Shown here piece after piece: positions 20,804 through 31,160 of a stretch of DNA of 64,000 bases (positions within the stretch are counted from its first letter, which is position 1; every line of letters starts with the position of its first letter). The position numbers and the translations under genes are program-made. The stretch comes from Diphasiastrum complanatum. Lineage: Eukaryota; Streptophyta; Lycopodiopsida; Lycopodiales; Lycopodiaceae. Location of the stretch: the NCBI GenBank assembly GCA_029204225.1, contig CM055094.1, positions 15,252,928-15,316,927 on the forward strand. Direction: 5' to 3'. Under the pieces are notes generated by a model. It ran no database searches. It was not told where the DNA came from and saw nothing but the letters and a program-made list of their open reading frames with translations.

Positions 20804-23399
20804 CAAGCCCCCAACCCCACATTATCAAATGTACTACATAAAGCTACATATTTTTTAGTAGCAATTTATGACAATGTGGCAATGTCTTTTGATTCGAATA
20901 ACAGTTAGATTATCTTAAAGGTAAGCAATTCAGCCTACGTAGATATTTTGACCCAAAAGCTTGTCCTTTCCTCCAAAGACATCTAAATTAAATTTTAAAA
21001 GAGGCAGCTCATGTTTAGCAACTAACATACAAGAATCCCTAGACTGGATGAAAAGTATGAAGCAATTAAAGTCTCTAGGTTTTGTTTGTACTAGAGATCA
21101 TGGAATTGGGATATTGATAGCCCACTCATGAATCTACCTAGTAGAAATTGAATCTGATCTTGGAGGTATTGGAGGTACAAGTTTTTAGTCACAACTTTTG
21201 GAGATTTTTTGAAATTAGGTGTTATTGAACCCCCCAAAAGGAGTGCAAAATTTCGGCTGTGATGGGATCAAGTTAAGGGTTTCAAGGAATATACATAAAA
21301 ATGCCTATGGGTCTCATTTTCTTTGGTTGAAAATTTAGAGGGTAGATTTAAGACTAGCACAAGGAGTATAAAGCTAGATTCAACATCTATTTGGATATTT
21401 TCCTTCTCTCAATAATTCATATTCATTTGATCCATTTAGGCTCACCTCTTTTAGTCTTAGAGTTCTGTTTGTGATTTTCATCGTACTTATAGGTCTTATG
21501 TAAATTGTCTACATTTTGCTATAGGTTCTAGCATCTTGCAGGTTGTTGCTACTTTGATAGATTTGATCTTGAAGAATCCTGAGTTTCAAGCTATGTAGGT
21601 TCTAAACACATATCTCAATATTGCATTGAAAACCTTAAACATGTTAATGGAAAAACAAAAAGATGTTCAAACAAAGATTGGTCATAAAATCACCAAAGAA
21701 ACAAAGCAAAAACATGCCTAACACATAGATAGTTGCAAATCGCTGCATTGATATTCTTCAAAGTTCAGATTTACCCATTTAAACAATGCCCAACACAACA
21801 TTTGCAAATCATACAAGTTGGCAACCAGAGCCAGATTTAGCAAACATGTACACAATTTCAAGATAACAAACATTTTCCATACTTACCCAAAATTTATGAA
21901 TAAATCCCACCATCCGAGAGCTCCAACGTCTCCTATAGATGTAAAAAGTACCAAAATAAGAATAACGTAGACTTGTTGACACTGCTATGTGAGCACAAAT
22001 TTCTCACAGATGCTATAATGAAAATTGTTTATGTTAATGACATCAACTTTCTTGTTTTAGGTTTGTAGAAACAAAAAATAAAGAAAGGGGGGAAGGGGGC
22101 GTGGGGGGGGGGGAGTGTGCGTGTGGGGACATAATAGCACTAAATTACAAGTGGTAGTAGTCTAAAGAATCAAATCAATGAATAGGCAAGAGACCCCAAA
22201 GTTTAGTTTGTGCTGGTGGGCTTTGTTTGGAAATATTTGGAACCAATAAAAGAAGGGTGACTAGTCAAGTCTTAGACAATTTTAGAGACACCTTTAGACC
22301 ACTATAAAGAGCTAGGATCGAGCTGAAGTTGCAGGCTATAGAGATTTGGATCTATCAAGAATTAAATTTTGTACGTTCTAATCCAGTTTGAATCAAATTT
22401 GGTTCAATATTGATTGAACTATCAGCAATTCTTTGATTTTAGGATAAAAATTTCAGCTCTAGTCAATAACTCGAGTTAGAGAGAGAATCTTACCACTCCA
22501 AACTACTTGGGTTAGGTAATACTCCAAATTGAGTTAGTCATCTACTCAAGTTCCTTTGTATGTCTTGAGTTAGCACCCCACACACTACTCAAGTGCCCTT
22601 CATTGGTCACCCAAAACTTGAGAAAATCATTTATTCAAGATCAATCACTTGAGATCAACTATTCAAAGAATCCAGCTACTTGAGATCTACTGCTCGAGTT
22701 AATGTGTATTAGCTAATCAAGCTAATATTGAAAACTTCAACTCCCATTATTTAAGATAAACAATCATCGAAGTTCAATCTACTCAAGACCCTCAATTTTA
22801 TTCAATACAAATTGTCTTAGTTCAATGACTCAAGATCTAGTGGAGTTCTTACCCTACAATTTACTTGAGCACTTCCCCTCATAATTATGTAGAAATAAGA
22901 TTCCCTAGCTTTTTTATGGAGAAACGTGTTTCCCATAACTCTATGTTTCCCCAATTGAGAAGACAACCTGAGGAAACAGTCTAGGAAAACATGTTTCCAT
23001 AATAAAAGCATATCATTTGTTTCAAGGCCCAGCTTTTTTCTAAAAGTCTTGTGACTATCTCAACATAATTTCTTTCCTTGTAATTTATATCATTGTCTCC
23101 CTGAATCTCTCCCTCTCTTCTATTTGCACTACTGTGATTATCTTGCAATAATTTGCTTCTGTGATGTTGTGGCGTTTCTCGTGTCCCATTTCTCAATTAT
23201 CATTTCCTATCTCCCATTTCCCAAGAGGTCGCCATTTCCTAGATGGGAAACATTTTTCAAAACTATGCTCTCAAACATATAAAAAAACCAAACACTGATT
23301 TCTTTTGACTAAGGAGAGTAAATAACTTGTAGCACATTATTGATCTACTTCTCATAGTTTGAAGCTTAGTTGCCCGTTCCAGAACTTGACCAATTTTTT
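20804..23399. other. AT-rich stretch with two low-complexity features
   Basis: No coding region is supported over about 2.6 kb. It contains a G-rich run at 22085-22127 (four or more G runs, potential quadruplex). At 22460-22870 there are about fifteen CTTGAG/CTCAAG or one-off variants, spaced 15-40 bp apart. Confidence 0.4.
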
Positions 23400-24170
23400 T
23401 TTTTTTAAATACGTTATTTTTTAACAAAGGAATTGAGATAAGGAACGGAATAGCTAATTTAGGATCAGCAAGAGCTTAAGAACGTGGCTCAGATAGCTAT
23501 TCTAAAATCAACGGGAGCTGCAAGAATTTTGTTAAGTTCTGCGAGATTTTTTGGGCTATAAGCAGCTCTGTATCAGCAGTCAGACAAGATATGCATTATC
23601 GTCACCGCAAGACAAGTATTCTTCTTCGCCCTCGTGTCACCTTCATTGGCTTTATGGCGAAGCCCACCCTTATGGATAGGGAAAATGGGGAGGACATTGC
23701 CCCCTTCCTTTATTCCTTTTATTTTTTATGTGGGAGAGGTTCTATTCCGGCTTCGTTGGGAGGCTTGCATAGTTCCTTACATTAGCTGGTTTTTCTTTTC
23801 ACGAATTAGATTGAAATTAGACGGACATCCGTTTCCGTAGATGTCGCCAGCCTTAGGTCGTCCCACGTTTCCGTAGTTGTGTACCAGAACAAAGTTCGTT
23901 AGGACTCAAAGTAGTTTCCCACTATAAGTGGTGGCTGGCGCAAGAAGCAGATGCGCTACCAAATTGCGCTACACCTTGGCTTATTCTTCCCCAAAGAATA
24001 TTATTCTATTAATGCTGGCAGATGTGATCAATCAACATGAAGAAAAAAGGGCTAGGAACTGGAAAAAAAAGCAGTGTTTCAGCATACGTTCGCAAGGAAA
24101 GGCCATAGTAGGGGGGCCAGGTCATTGTCCGCACTAGCACGGACATCTAGATAGAGGGTGAGTTTTCAAA
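23400..24170. other. possible organelle-derived tract
   Basis: Composition changes to a more balanced base content with short non-repetitive words, unlike the flanks. It includes a tRNA-like D-arm on the minus strand near 23943-23979 (GTAGCGCAATTTGGTAGCGC: a four-base stem on each side of an eight- to nine-base loop with GG). Plant mitochondrial tRNA-Pro has a very similar 5' half. The anticodon arm and the rest of a tRNA do not follow. Mitochondrial insertion is a guess. Confidence 0.3.
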
Positions 24171-25913
24171 TATAGCATTAGATTTCATGCATAACCGAGA
24201 TACGGAATGCAACGCAGATTTAGAAAGGTCCAGTCATCTGAATATGTGCACAGCGCAGTGACAAATAGCACAGTGGCAACAGAAAGCCATACTTAGAAAA
24301 AACATACGCAAATGAGTATGACAGAGATGTGGAGGACGTGAAAGTAACCGATAGTTAGTAACTTCTTCAAATTTGTTTCTGCTTGAACTGTATGTTTTCC
24401 AGCGTTTCTGATGTCTAGCATCCCCCAATGTATCATCAAGCATCGCTCAATGTATTATCAAGAAGTATGAAGATCGTGGCCAGCAGCACCTGTTTTTATG
24501 TTTTGGAAAAAACGTTCCGACCCAGTACGTTCTGGAACGTACGGAACGGACGGAACGCAACGTTCCGACCCATTTTGCTCGGAACGGGCTTCTAAGGTTT
24601 GAAGCATCTTTTACAAGATGTTCTAACATTAGTTAAGGGGCCAAAGAGTGCTTCTTTAAGCTCTAGAGTCTAAAATACGATAAAACCTTAGGGTTTTGAC
24701 CCCTGAAGTAGCACCAGCCAAAGTCAAGAGTCTGGTCATCACCTTGACAAGACTAAAATACATTGTGATAGTACCTAGTCAGACACCAACCTAAGTTGAG
24801 GGACCAAGATCACCACAGCACTGCCATGAGGCGAAAGGGGCTCTTGAACAAGGACCAAACCATGTACTTAATCATGAAAGACAACTTTAACACCGACCAA
24901 GAAGCCAGAGAAGAGCTTAGCACCACCCTATTGGTCAAACCCATGGTTCAAGAACCTAACAAAAAAGTTTGGGTTGTTGACAACAACCACATGTACTCAA
25001 ATTAAATTAGACAGGTGTTACATAAGAAGAAACATTTGTATTAGCAGTTTTTTCCAGCACTCTGAAGCTTCTAATATAGAAAACATTTCTTTGTATTTAG
25101 CAAATAAAAACGATTAACTAGATATAGAAAATCATCCAGAAAATTTGGCTTCGTTAGTCTTGAAAATTACTGGACTTGAGATTCAGATTTCACTTTATAA
25201 TTGACTTCCTCAATCTCATATTTTCTTCTTCCTCAAGTCAGTCCAGTATCATCCAAACAGTACCACTGAGTTTCAAAAGTGTGAACATGGTAGCTGCCAT
25301 GAAGAAAACCATTGAAACTGCTACCCAAAAATGCTGCAATCCACACAAACAAGCATTAGCTTTAAGTAAAAGAGAATCATATGTTAGTCTTGAGGCACAA
25401 AAAATATTTGGTACAAAACATCATGTGATAATTTTTCAACTTTATAACATCTTGAAAGAATTTCAAAGCTTTGATGGTCCAGAAATTCTTAAAAATTATG
25501 ATATTAAGCCATGATAATCACAGTAGCCATTGCAATTATGACCCATCAAACGTCACAAGACAATCACAAATTATGTACACTCAAGTGAGGGCTTCCCAAG
25601 TTTGTTATTTTCATTCGAGTTTCATAACCAATGATTTTCTTCTTTGTGAAGAAATTGCTCCTCCAGGAATTCATAGACATTCACAATCCTGCAATTAGTG
25701 TTCTTGTTGGAGGCATACAAATTCTTAAGTCCTTCCCAAAAATCACCTCTATTTGATTCATAAGAACCACATACATCTAAAATTTTCACTTTACCATAGT
25801 CCGGGCCTTTGAAAAAAGCTCAAAATATTTGATATGAGCTAAATTAAGGCAATATCACGCGTCCGGTTTTTTCAAAAAAAAAAAAAAATACAGGCACCTG
25901 CCCACACTTTCCC
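24171..25913. other. gene-free stretch with a GGAACG cluster
   Basis: At 24508-24592 there are about seven copies of GGAACG or its complement within 85 bp, the look of subterminal repeats of a hAT-like element, but no terminal inverted repeats could be assigned. An open piece at 25176-25514 has no recognised domain. A15 lies at 25875-25889. Confidence 0.4.
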
Positions 25914-26331
25914 AGTTACGAATAGAGCCACAGCTGATCTAGAGCTAAGCTATGAAAGCAGCACATAAGCAAGACTTTACCCTAGAAAGTAGGAAAGAGA
26001 GAGATTAAGGAGGCTAAAGAGAGAGATCAATATCATCAGCTGAATGACAAATGACACAGTTTCCCTACTTATAGCCAAGAGGAAGCCCTAAAAGGAAGCT
26101 TCCAGTGGCTAGGGCCCAACTGGGAGGGATAATAGTGTGCCCTCCAAGAAGGCCCCCACTCTCCAGTAATATGTCCAAATGGCCTAATAATGAATAATAA
26201 GGCCAAAGGCCAACCATATAGTCTGAATGTCACTAATGAATAAAAAAGGGCCCAAGGCCTGCTTATGCATAAAGTAAAGTAATTGTAAATGTAAATGGAC
26301 GCGGTGAATGTAATGAGCCGAGTCCATAACT
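25914..26331 (-). repeat. 3' LTR of M2
   Basis: 418 bp, the same length as the P1 LTRs. On the minus strand it begins AGTTATGGACTCGG after a CGGGGAG purine tract (26332-26340) and ends ATTCGTAACT. Confidence 0.85.
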
Positions 26332-26377
26332 CTCCCCGACACAAAAAAAAGACCCAACTGCCGAAAAGATAACCGGA

Positions 26378-26863
26378 TCAAGTAGCAGCAAGCCCTGGTG
26401 CATCAACAGCTAGAGGAACATCTGATGTAGAGGAATCAACAAGTGCAGCAAGAGCACGAGCCTGATCCGCAAGTGATGGTGTATGATAAAAGACATCAAT
26501 AGGCTCCCATGTGGCCTCCTCAATAGGACGACCATCCCACTGGACCAAAAACTGAATCTGCCGGCGGTGTCGACTATGGTATAGACGGACCTGTAATATA
26601 GCAGCAGGTAAAAATGGAAATAACTCTGGAGCAGTAGGAAACTCAGCATCACAAGGAGCGTCATCCTCAATAGTAGCACGTAATAAACTGACATGGAATA
26701 CATCACAGGCGCATGTGGAAGCAGGAAGCTGTAAGCGATATGTAACTGGACTAAGAACCTCCACAATGCGATAAGGCCCATAATAACGTGGTGCAAGCTT
26801 CTCAGTAGAAGCATGGCCCTGGACAAAATGATGACGAGCAAACCGTAAGCGTAGATAAACCAT
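26378..26863 (-). pseudogene. M2 integrase C-terminus and chromodomain
   Basis: The 161-residue open piece has the GPYRIVEVLSPVTYRLQLP block of gypsy integrase C-termini, FHVSLLRATIEDDAP, and a C-terminal chromodomain-like FLVQWDGRPIEEATWEP. Chromodomains at the integrase end steer insertion into heterochromatin in chromoviruses. Almost identical to P1 at 47291-47776. The upstream part is broken by stops, so the integrase is not functional. Confidence 0.75.
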
Positions 26864-27030
26864 ATCTCCAAGCTGAAACTCAACATGGCGGCGGTGACGA
26901 TCAACTGAGGTCTAATAAAGCTGCTGAACATGCTATAAATGAGAACTGGCCCGGGTAATAAGCTCTCGAGCACCTGATAGAAAAGATGCAAGTGTAACAG
27001 GTGTATCCTCAGGAGGAAGAGGGCCATTTT

Positions 27031-27419
27031 GACCGGACGATACCCGAATTGAGCCAGGCTCGGTCCCTTGGGTACGTACCCGCTTCACGAACCAGTGGAC
27101 TGTATTCCTGGACCATTAATACATTCTACGCAGGTTTAAGCGTATGCTACACAAGTGCAGCTTTGATGTTGAATCTGCACATACCTGTGGTGCAATGCCT
27201 ACAATACAATGAGGACGTGTGGTGGGGTTGATGATGTTTATGGATGTGGTTATGATGATTATGCTTGTGGCTTGTTTTGATGGTTATGGCTGTGGGGTTG
27301 TGGGTTTAGGATGATTTGTTAGGGTTTAGGGTGTTATGTTAATTGTGCCATTTGTTAGGGTGTCGGGTTTAGCATGTTATGTTAAATGGTTGAACATGGT
27401 GCATATGTTATGAATGAGA
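27031..27419. other. spacer with telomere-like TTTAGGG variants
   Basis: No gene. GT-rich sequence at 27225-27400 carries GGGTTTAGG/GTTTAGGG motifs three to four times, similar to degenerate plant telomere repeats. It abuts the 3' end of the hAT gene. Confidence 0.4.
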
Positions 27420-29755
27420 TGCAGATGCGCTGGTCGTAGCTCTCCCACCATGATACAGGAAAGAGCCTGTTCTCTCGATCACGTGCAAGGTCCTCGCCGA
27501 ACAGCCCCAAAGAGTGCCTGCAGTTGAGCAACAATATGCTTGAGTACACTTGAGCCCGCGCAGGGAAATTGAACGAACGACAGTGTACGATAGATCAAGA
27601 GTTTACCTGTAACTGAGCCTCTACACCTCGAGCCTGCTGCGGAACCCAGTGTCGATGCTGAGGAGGCGGATGTATGCGAACCAGTCCGCACGCAGCTCTG
27701 CATCGTCGTACTGCCTCTCGCTCTGAAACAGCGGATGCAGTATGTGGGCCACACTTGAATGGGCCGATGAGACTTATCCCATCGTCGCTGCCACAAGCGC
27801 CTAATAGGCTCCAACCTGTGGACCAAACCACGTGGAGGCAACAGTTACATACCATCGTGTTGCGGCAGCAAGACGAAACAGAGTGCGAAATGGAAGTAAG
27901 GATGGCGAGACGGAAAAAGGTTGCAGGGTCCAGCTCAGAACGCTGGAGAGACTGGCCTATGCGGTCCACGAACTCGTAAATGAGGCCCATCGTGCACCCT
28001 TTGCGATCAACGAGCCTCAGAACACAGTAGATGGGGCGCATGACGTCCATCAGCTGCTGCATATCCACCCAGAAAGGCTCCATTAATAAGATGTCGTGGA
28101 AGCCCAAGCCCTCTGGGGTCGTGGACAGGTCCATGGCGGTGAACTCTGCCGAAGTGGCTATGTGCCGCAATTCACCCTTGAGCTTGTGTAGCCGCTCAAG
28201 CATGATGAACTGGTAGGCAAAGCGGGTGCGAGCGGGCTTCTTCAAGTCGAGCCTACATTGACAAATGGAATGAGAGGCACACATGAAACGAGAAAAAAAA
28301 AAGAAGCATCTTAAACGAGCCAAAAAATAAGTGGCAGCTTACCTGCTGAATGTGCGGAAAAGGGCTGTCATGCGGCGCTTGCGTGTGACGAAGTCCACAA
28401 CCGAAAGTGCCCTAGTGAGAATCTCATTGACCCAAGGCAGGCGCCCGATGGAATGCAGGAGGAAGTCTAGTGAGTGTGCGCCGCATGGAGTCCACACAAT
28501 GGAGGGGTAGTCTGTCATAAGAAGCTCCCCCATACCGCGGCAGTTGGACGCATTGTCCGTCACAACCTTTCGCAAAGCGTTCACATGATCAGTTCACAAC
28601 TTGGAAACACATTGCAATCAATTGAAAACAACTCAAAACTTTTGTATCAACATTAAGCAGTAAATGGCCAAGCAACTAATGAAAGAAAATTTACCTGGAC
28701 AACGCGTTGTGGCCCAACCTCCTCTATCGCTGCGCGGATGATGCCGTAAATGTACTCGGCCGAATGCACTCTCCCTGCCTCGAAGGCGTCGATGTTGCGT
28801 AGGAACATGGAACCGTAACAACGAGAAACAATCACGTTGATGAGTGGACGTCTACGACGATCAGTCCACCCATCAACCATGATGGAACAGCCGTATCTAT
28901 CCCAAGCCTCGTGCAGTGCGGCCAGTCTCTCTCTGACTAATGCAACCCGGTCCTAGAGCAAAGGGCCACGTAGTGCGTCGATTGTGGGTGGTGTGTAGCC
29001 GGGCCCGCAGACTGCAACTTTCGAGATAGCCTCTCGAAAGATGCGGGATGATGCCATGATAAAGGGGAGGTTCAGGTCATAGAACATCTGTGCTATGGTC
29101 CTGGTGGCCTCTCTGTGTTGCCCGTCTCTGAAAGATCCCGGCATGGACATCTGTCTCGTGCCTCGGGATGTGGATGGTTGGGAGGATGTGGACGGACGAT
29201 GCGGATCTGGAGGTGGTGGCATAGGTGCAGGTGTGGAAGCGGAGGATGTGGACGGGTCGTGCAGATCTGACGGTGATGGCACAGGCGTAGGTGCAGAAGT
29301 GGAGGCTGTGGATCCATGGGGAGTACTGGCAGAGGGGGTACGGGTGGCTGTGGCTGTGGCGGAGGCGAAGGCGGAGGCGGTGGCGGGTGCGGATGCAGCG
29401 GCGGTGGCGGGTGCAAATGCGACGGTGGGGGCGGTGGCGCTGGGGTGTACCAGTGGCAGGGGCGGTGGCAGTGGGTGCACCAGTGGAAATAGAGTCTGCG
29501 GCATTTGTGGACGGCTCGTCGGGCTCAGCAGCTGGCTCAGAATATGTCTCGATAATGCGAGCCCTCTCCGCAACGGGGATGACCATACAAACGCCGATCC
29601 CGTAGCGTCCCCCTGTGGGTCAGACTCGCAACCCCCCCAGATGTGCTCGAACCCGAGAGGAGAGGTGTTCCTTGTGAACTGCTTTCGACAAAAAGGGCAA
29701 CGCCACTTTTTGTCGGGCATCACCTCCACCTCATCCCAAATGGGATGAGCAGCCA

Positions 29756-29756
<1 letters not shown>
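27420..29756 (-). pseudogene. hAT transposase gene, best-preserved copy
   Basis: A BED-finger hAT transposase with at least five exons on the minus strand. Exon 1 (29756-28695) has the BED-type motif WRCPFCRKQFTRN...HIWGGC, a long Pro/Ser/Thr/Ala-rich linker, FYDLNLPF and the DUF659 block IMVDGWTDRRRRPLINVIVS. It ends CAG/GTAAAT. Exon 2 (28566-28343) starts VVTDNASNCRGMGELL, has PCGAHSLDFLLHSIG and ends CAG/GTAAGC. Exon 3 starts at 28252 (RFAYQFIMLERL, LIYEFVDRIGQSL) and its end is unclear. The next exon holds LWQRRWDKSHRP and ends at 27607. The last starts at 27517 and reaches PVSWWESYDQ. An in-frame TAG at 28955-28953, a frameshift near 27740, a later stop and the missing dimerisation end show it is inactive. 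Confidence 0.75.

Positions 29757-29758
<2 letters not shown>

Positions 29759-29825
<67 letters not shown>
29759..29825. repeat. (CT)n microsatellite upstream of the hAT start codon
   Basis: About 33 CT units followed by (CA)n at 29826-29841, immediately upstream of the first ATG of the hAT gene, so it would lie in the 5' UTR as (GA)n. Confidence 0.95.
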
Positions 29826-29827
<2 letters not shown>

Positions 29828-30225
29828 GCACACACACACAGAAGCACGCAAATCCAATCTCTCTCTCCCACCCTAAACCCTAAACCCCAAACCCAAGCAC
29901 CCTTAAACCTAAATCCTAAACTCACACACACACACTGTGCACACACACAAATCCTCTCTCTCTCTCTCTCACACAGATCACCACACACACACAACTGTCT
30001 GAACCAGTCAAATACTTTCCCATATCGAAAATGGTATCTAAAACATGATTCACAGCAACAGATAATAAATAATCACCAAAGACAACAGTGGATAGGCAGC
30101 CCATCATCATAAGCTGAGGTTCATAAGTTCCTCTCTACCAACTGCTCATATTTATTCTAGGGATGATCAATGAATAGGTATATTCAGTCTCACAAAAGAA
30201 AAACTATTTTCTGCATTGTTACTAG
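29826..30225. other. upstream region of the hAT gene with telo-box motifs
   Basis: CACCCTAAACCCTAAACCCC at 29870-29890 gives two adjacent AAACCCTA telo-boxes, common in plant promoters and 5' UTRs. CA and CT repeats follow (29921-29995). It could belong to the hAT promoter; no transcript start can be fixed. Confidence 0.4.
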
Positions 30226-31160
30226 CATAGTTGCACTGGCGAATCGTGAATCGGATCGATGTCCGAATCGCAATTTGCGAATCGCTGGCCCAAAACATCA
30301 GCAATTCGCTGGTTTTCTAGCAAAACGTTTTGTTTTTTTTTTTTTCAACATACATGCCATATGGGTATCAGTAGAAACAAAAAAAAAAAGACGATTATGA
30401 TTCCAGTAGTTTCAAGTTTAGGGCTTGCAGCAGTTAGGTTTAGGGTGGTTTAGGGCTCATGGCTCAATGCTAGATATAGACTTGGTAGAGCTAAATAAAC
30501 ATCTCCTAGATGGACTTATGCAATTAGATGGTCAATAGGTTGGCATAAAACTCGTCTTTGTGGCGGATCCACCATATATTAGTGTTAAGAATCAAATCAC
30601 TTAGCACTGGAAATTTTTCTCGTGAATGGTTTACTTTACTTTCTGACAAGCTTACATTTGTTTCTCATCCTTCGGTATACTCAGAACACTGAAACATAGC
30701 TCGTGGAAATGTTTTTGGACCTAAATTTTGTTTTACTACTGGGTTTATCCCCCTTACGGCAAGCATCAAGAACATAATGCACAGCCCAAAAATAATATCT
30801 CAATCAGAGTAGCCATTCTAAAGTTGACTAGATTGTTGAAATATCAACCCTGAGGTAAGGAAACTTGATGGAGTACCCTGGCAAGAAACGTAAGAGGCTT
30901 AAATGCTGGCTAGCCAATAACAACCACAACCATTTCCTTTTTTACTTTGCCTATTTTGGGTCCCAGATAAATTGCAACATCTCCTAAATAGAATTACAGC
31001 TACCTCATTTTTTTTTTCATAGTTTCATAGCTTGTAAAAAGGGTAAAACTCGCAAAGCTATTCAAAAAAATTATTATTATTATTATTTTTTATTTTATTT
31101 TGCAATTCGCTGCAGTGAATCACAATTCGCAGATTTGTGATTCGCGAAACCCAGCAAATC
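30226..31160. mobile_element. non-autonomous hAT-like element with AATCG subterminal repeats
   Basis: The left end CATAGTTGCAC at 30226 is identical to the TIR of the MITE at 55790. Both ends are packed with GAATCG/CGATTC/GCAATTCGC words (30240-30315 and 31100-31150). No open frame. The right TIR is not intact, so the end is approximate and the candidate 8-bp TSD (GTTACTAG, 30218-30225) is unconfirmed. A (TTA)n run is at 31069-31090. Confidence 0.55.

Larger units (their letters stand above)
25914..27030 (-). mobile_element. Ty3 element M2, 5'-truncated (integrase C-terminus, chromodomain, 3' LTR)
   Basis: Minus-strand copy of the same family as P1. It keeps the last part of integrase, the chromodomain frame and the complete 3' LTR, and is cut at about 27030, next to GACCGGACGATACCC. 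Sequence similarity to 47070-48240 is very high by eye. Two CAG-to-TAG changes interrupt the frame (26935 and 26915 region). It is dead and shows only one LTR. Confidence 0.8.

Noticed and set aside
23943-23979. Functional tRNA gene
   Set aside because: Only the D-arm is convincing; no pairing acceptor stem, anticodon stem or T-arm follows.
25176-25514. Possible host gene exon
   Set aside because: 112-residue open frame without recognisable domain, splice context or conserved neighbour; left unannotated.
29077-29748. Long plus- and minus-strand open frames overlapping the hAT first exon
   Set aside because: They are out-of-frame shadows of the Pro/Ser/Thr/Ala-rich linker of the hAT gene; the BED finger and DUF659 frame decides.
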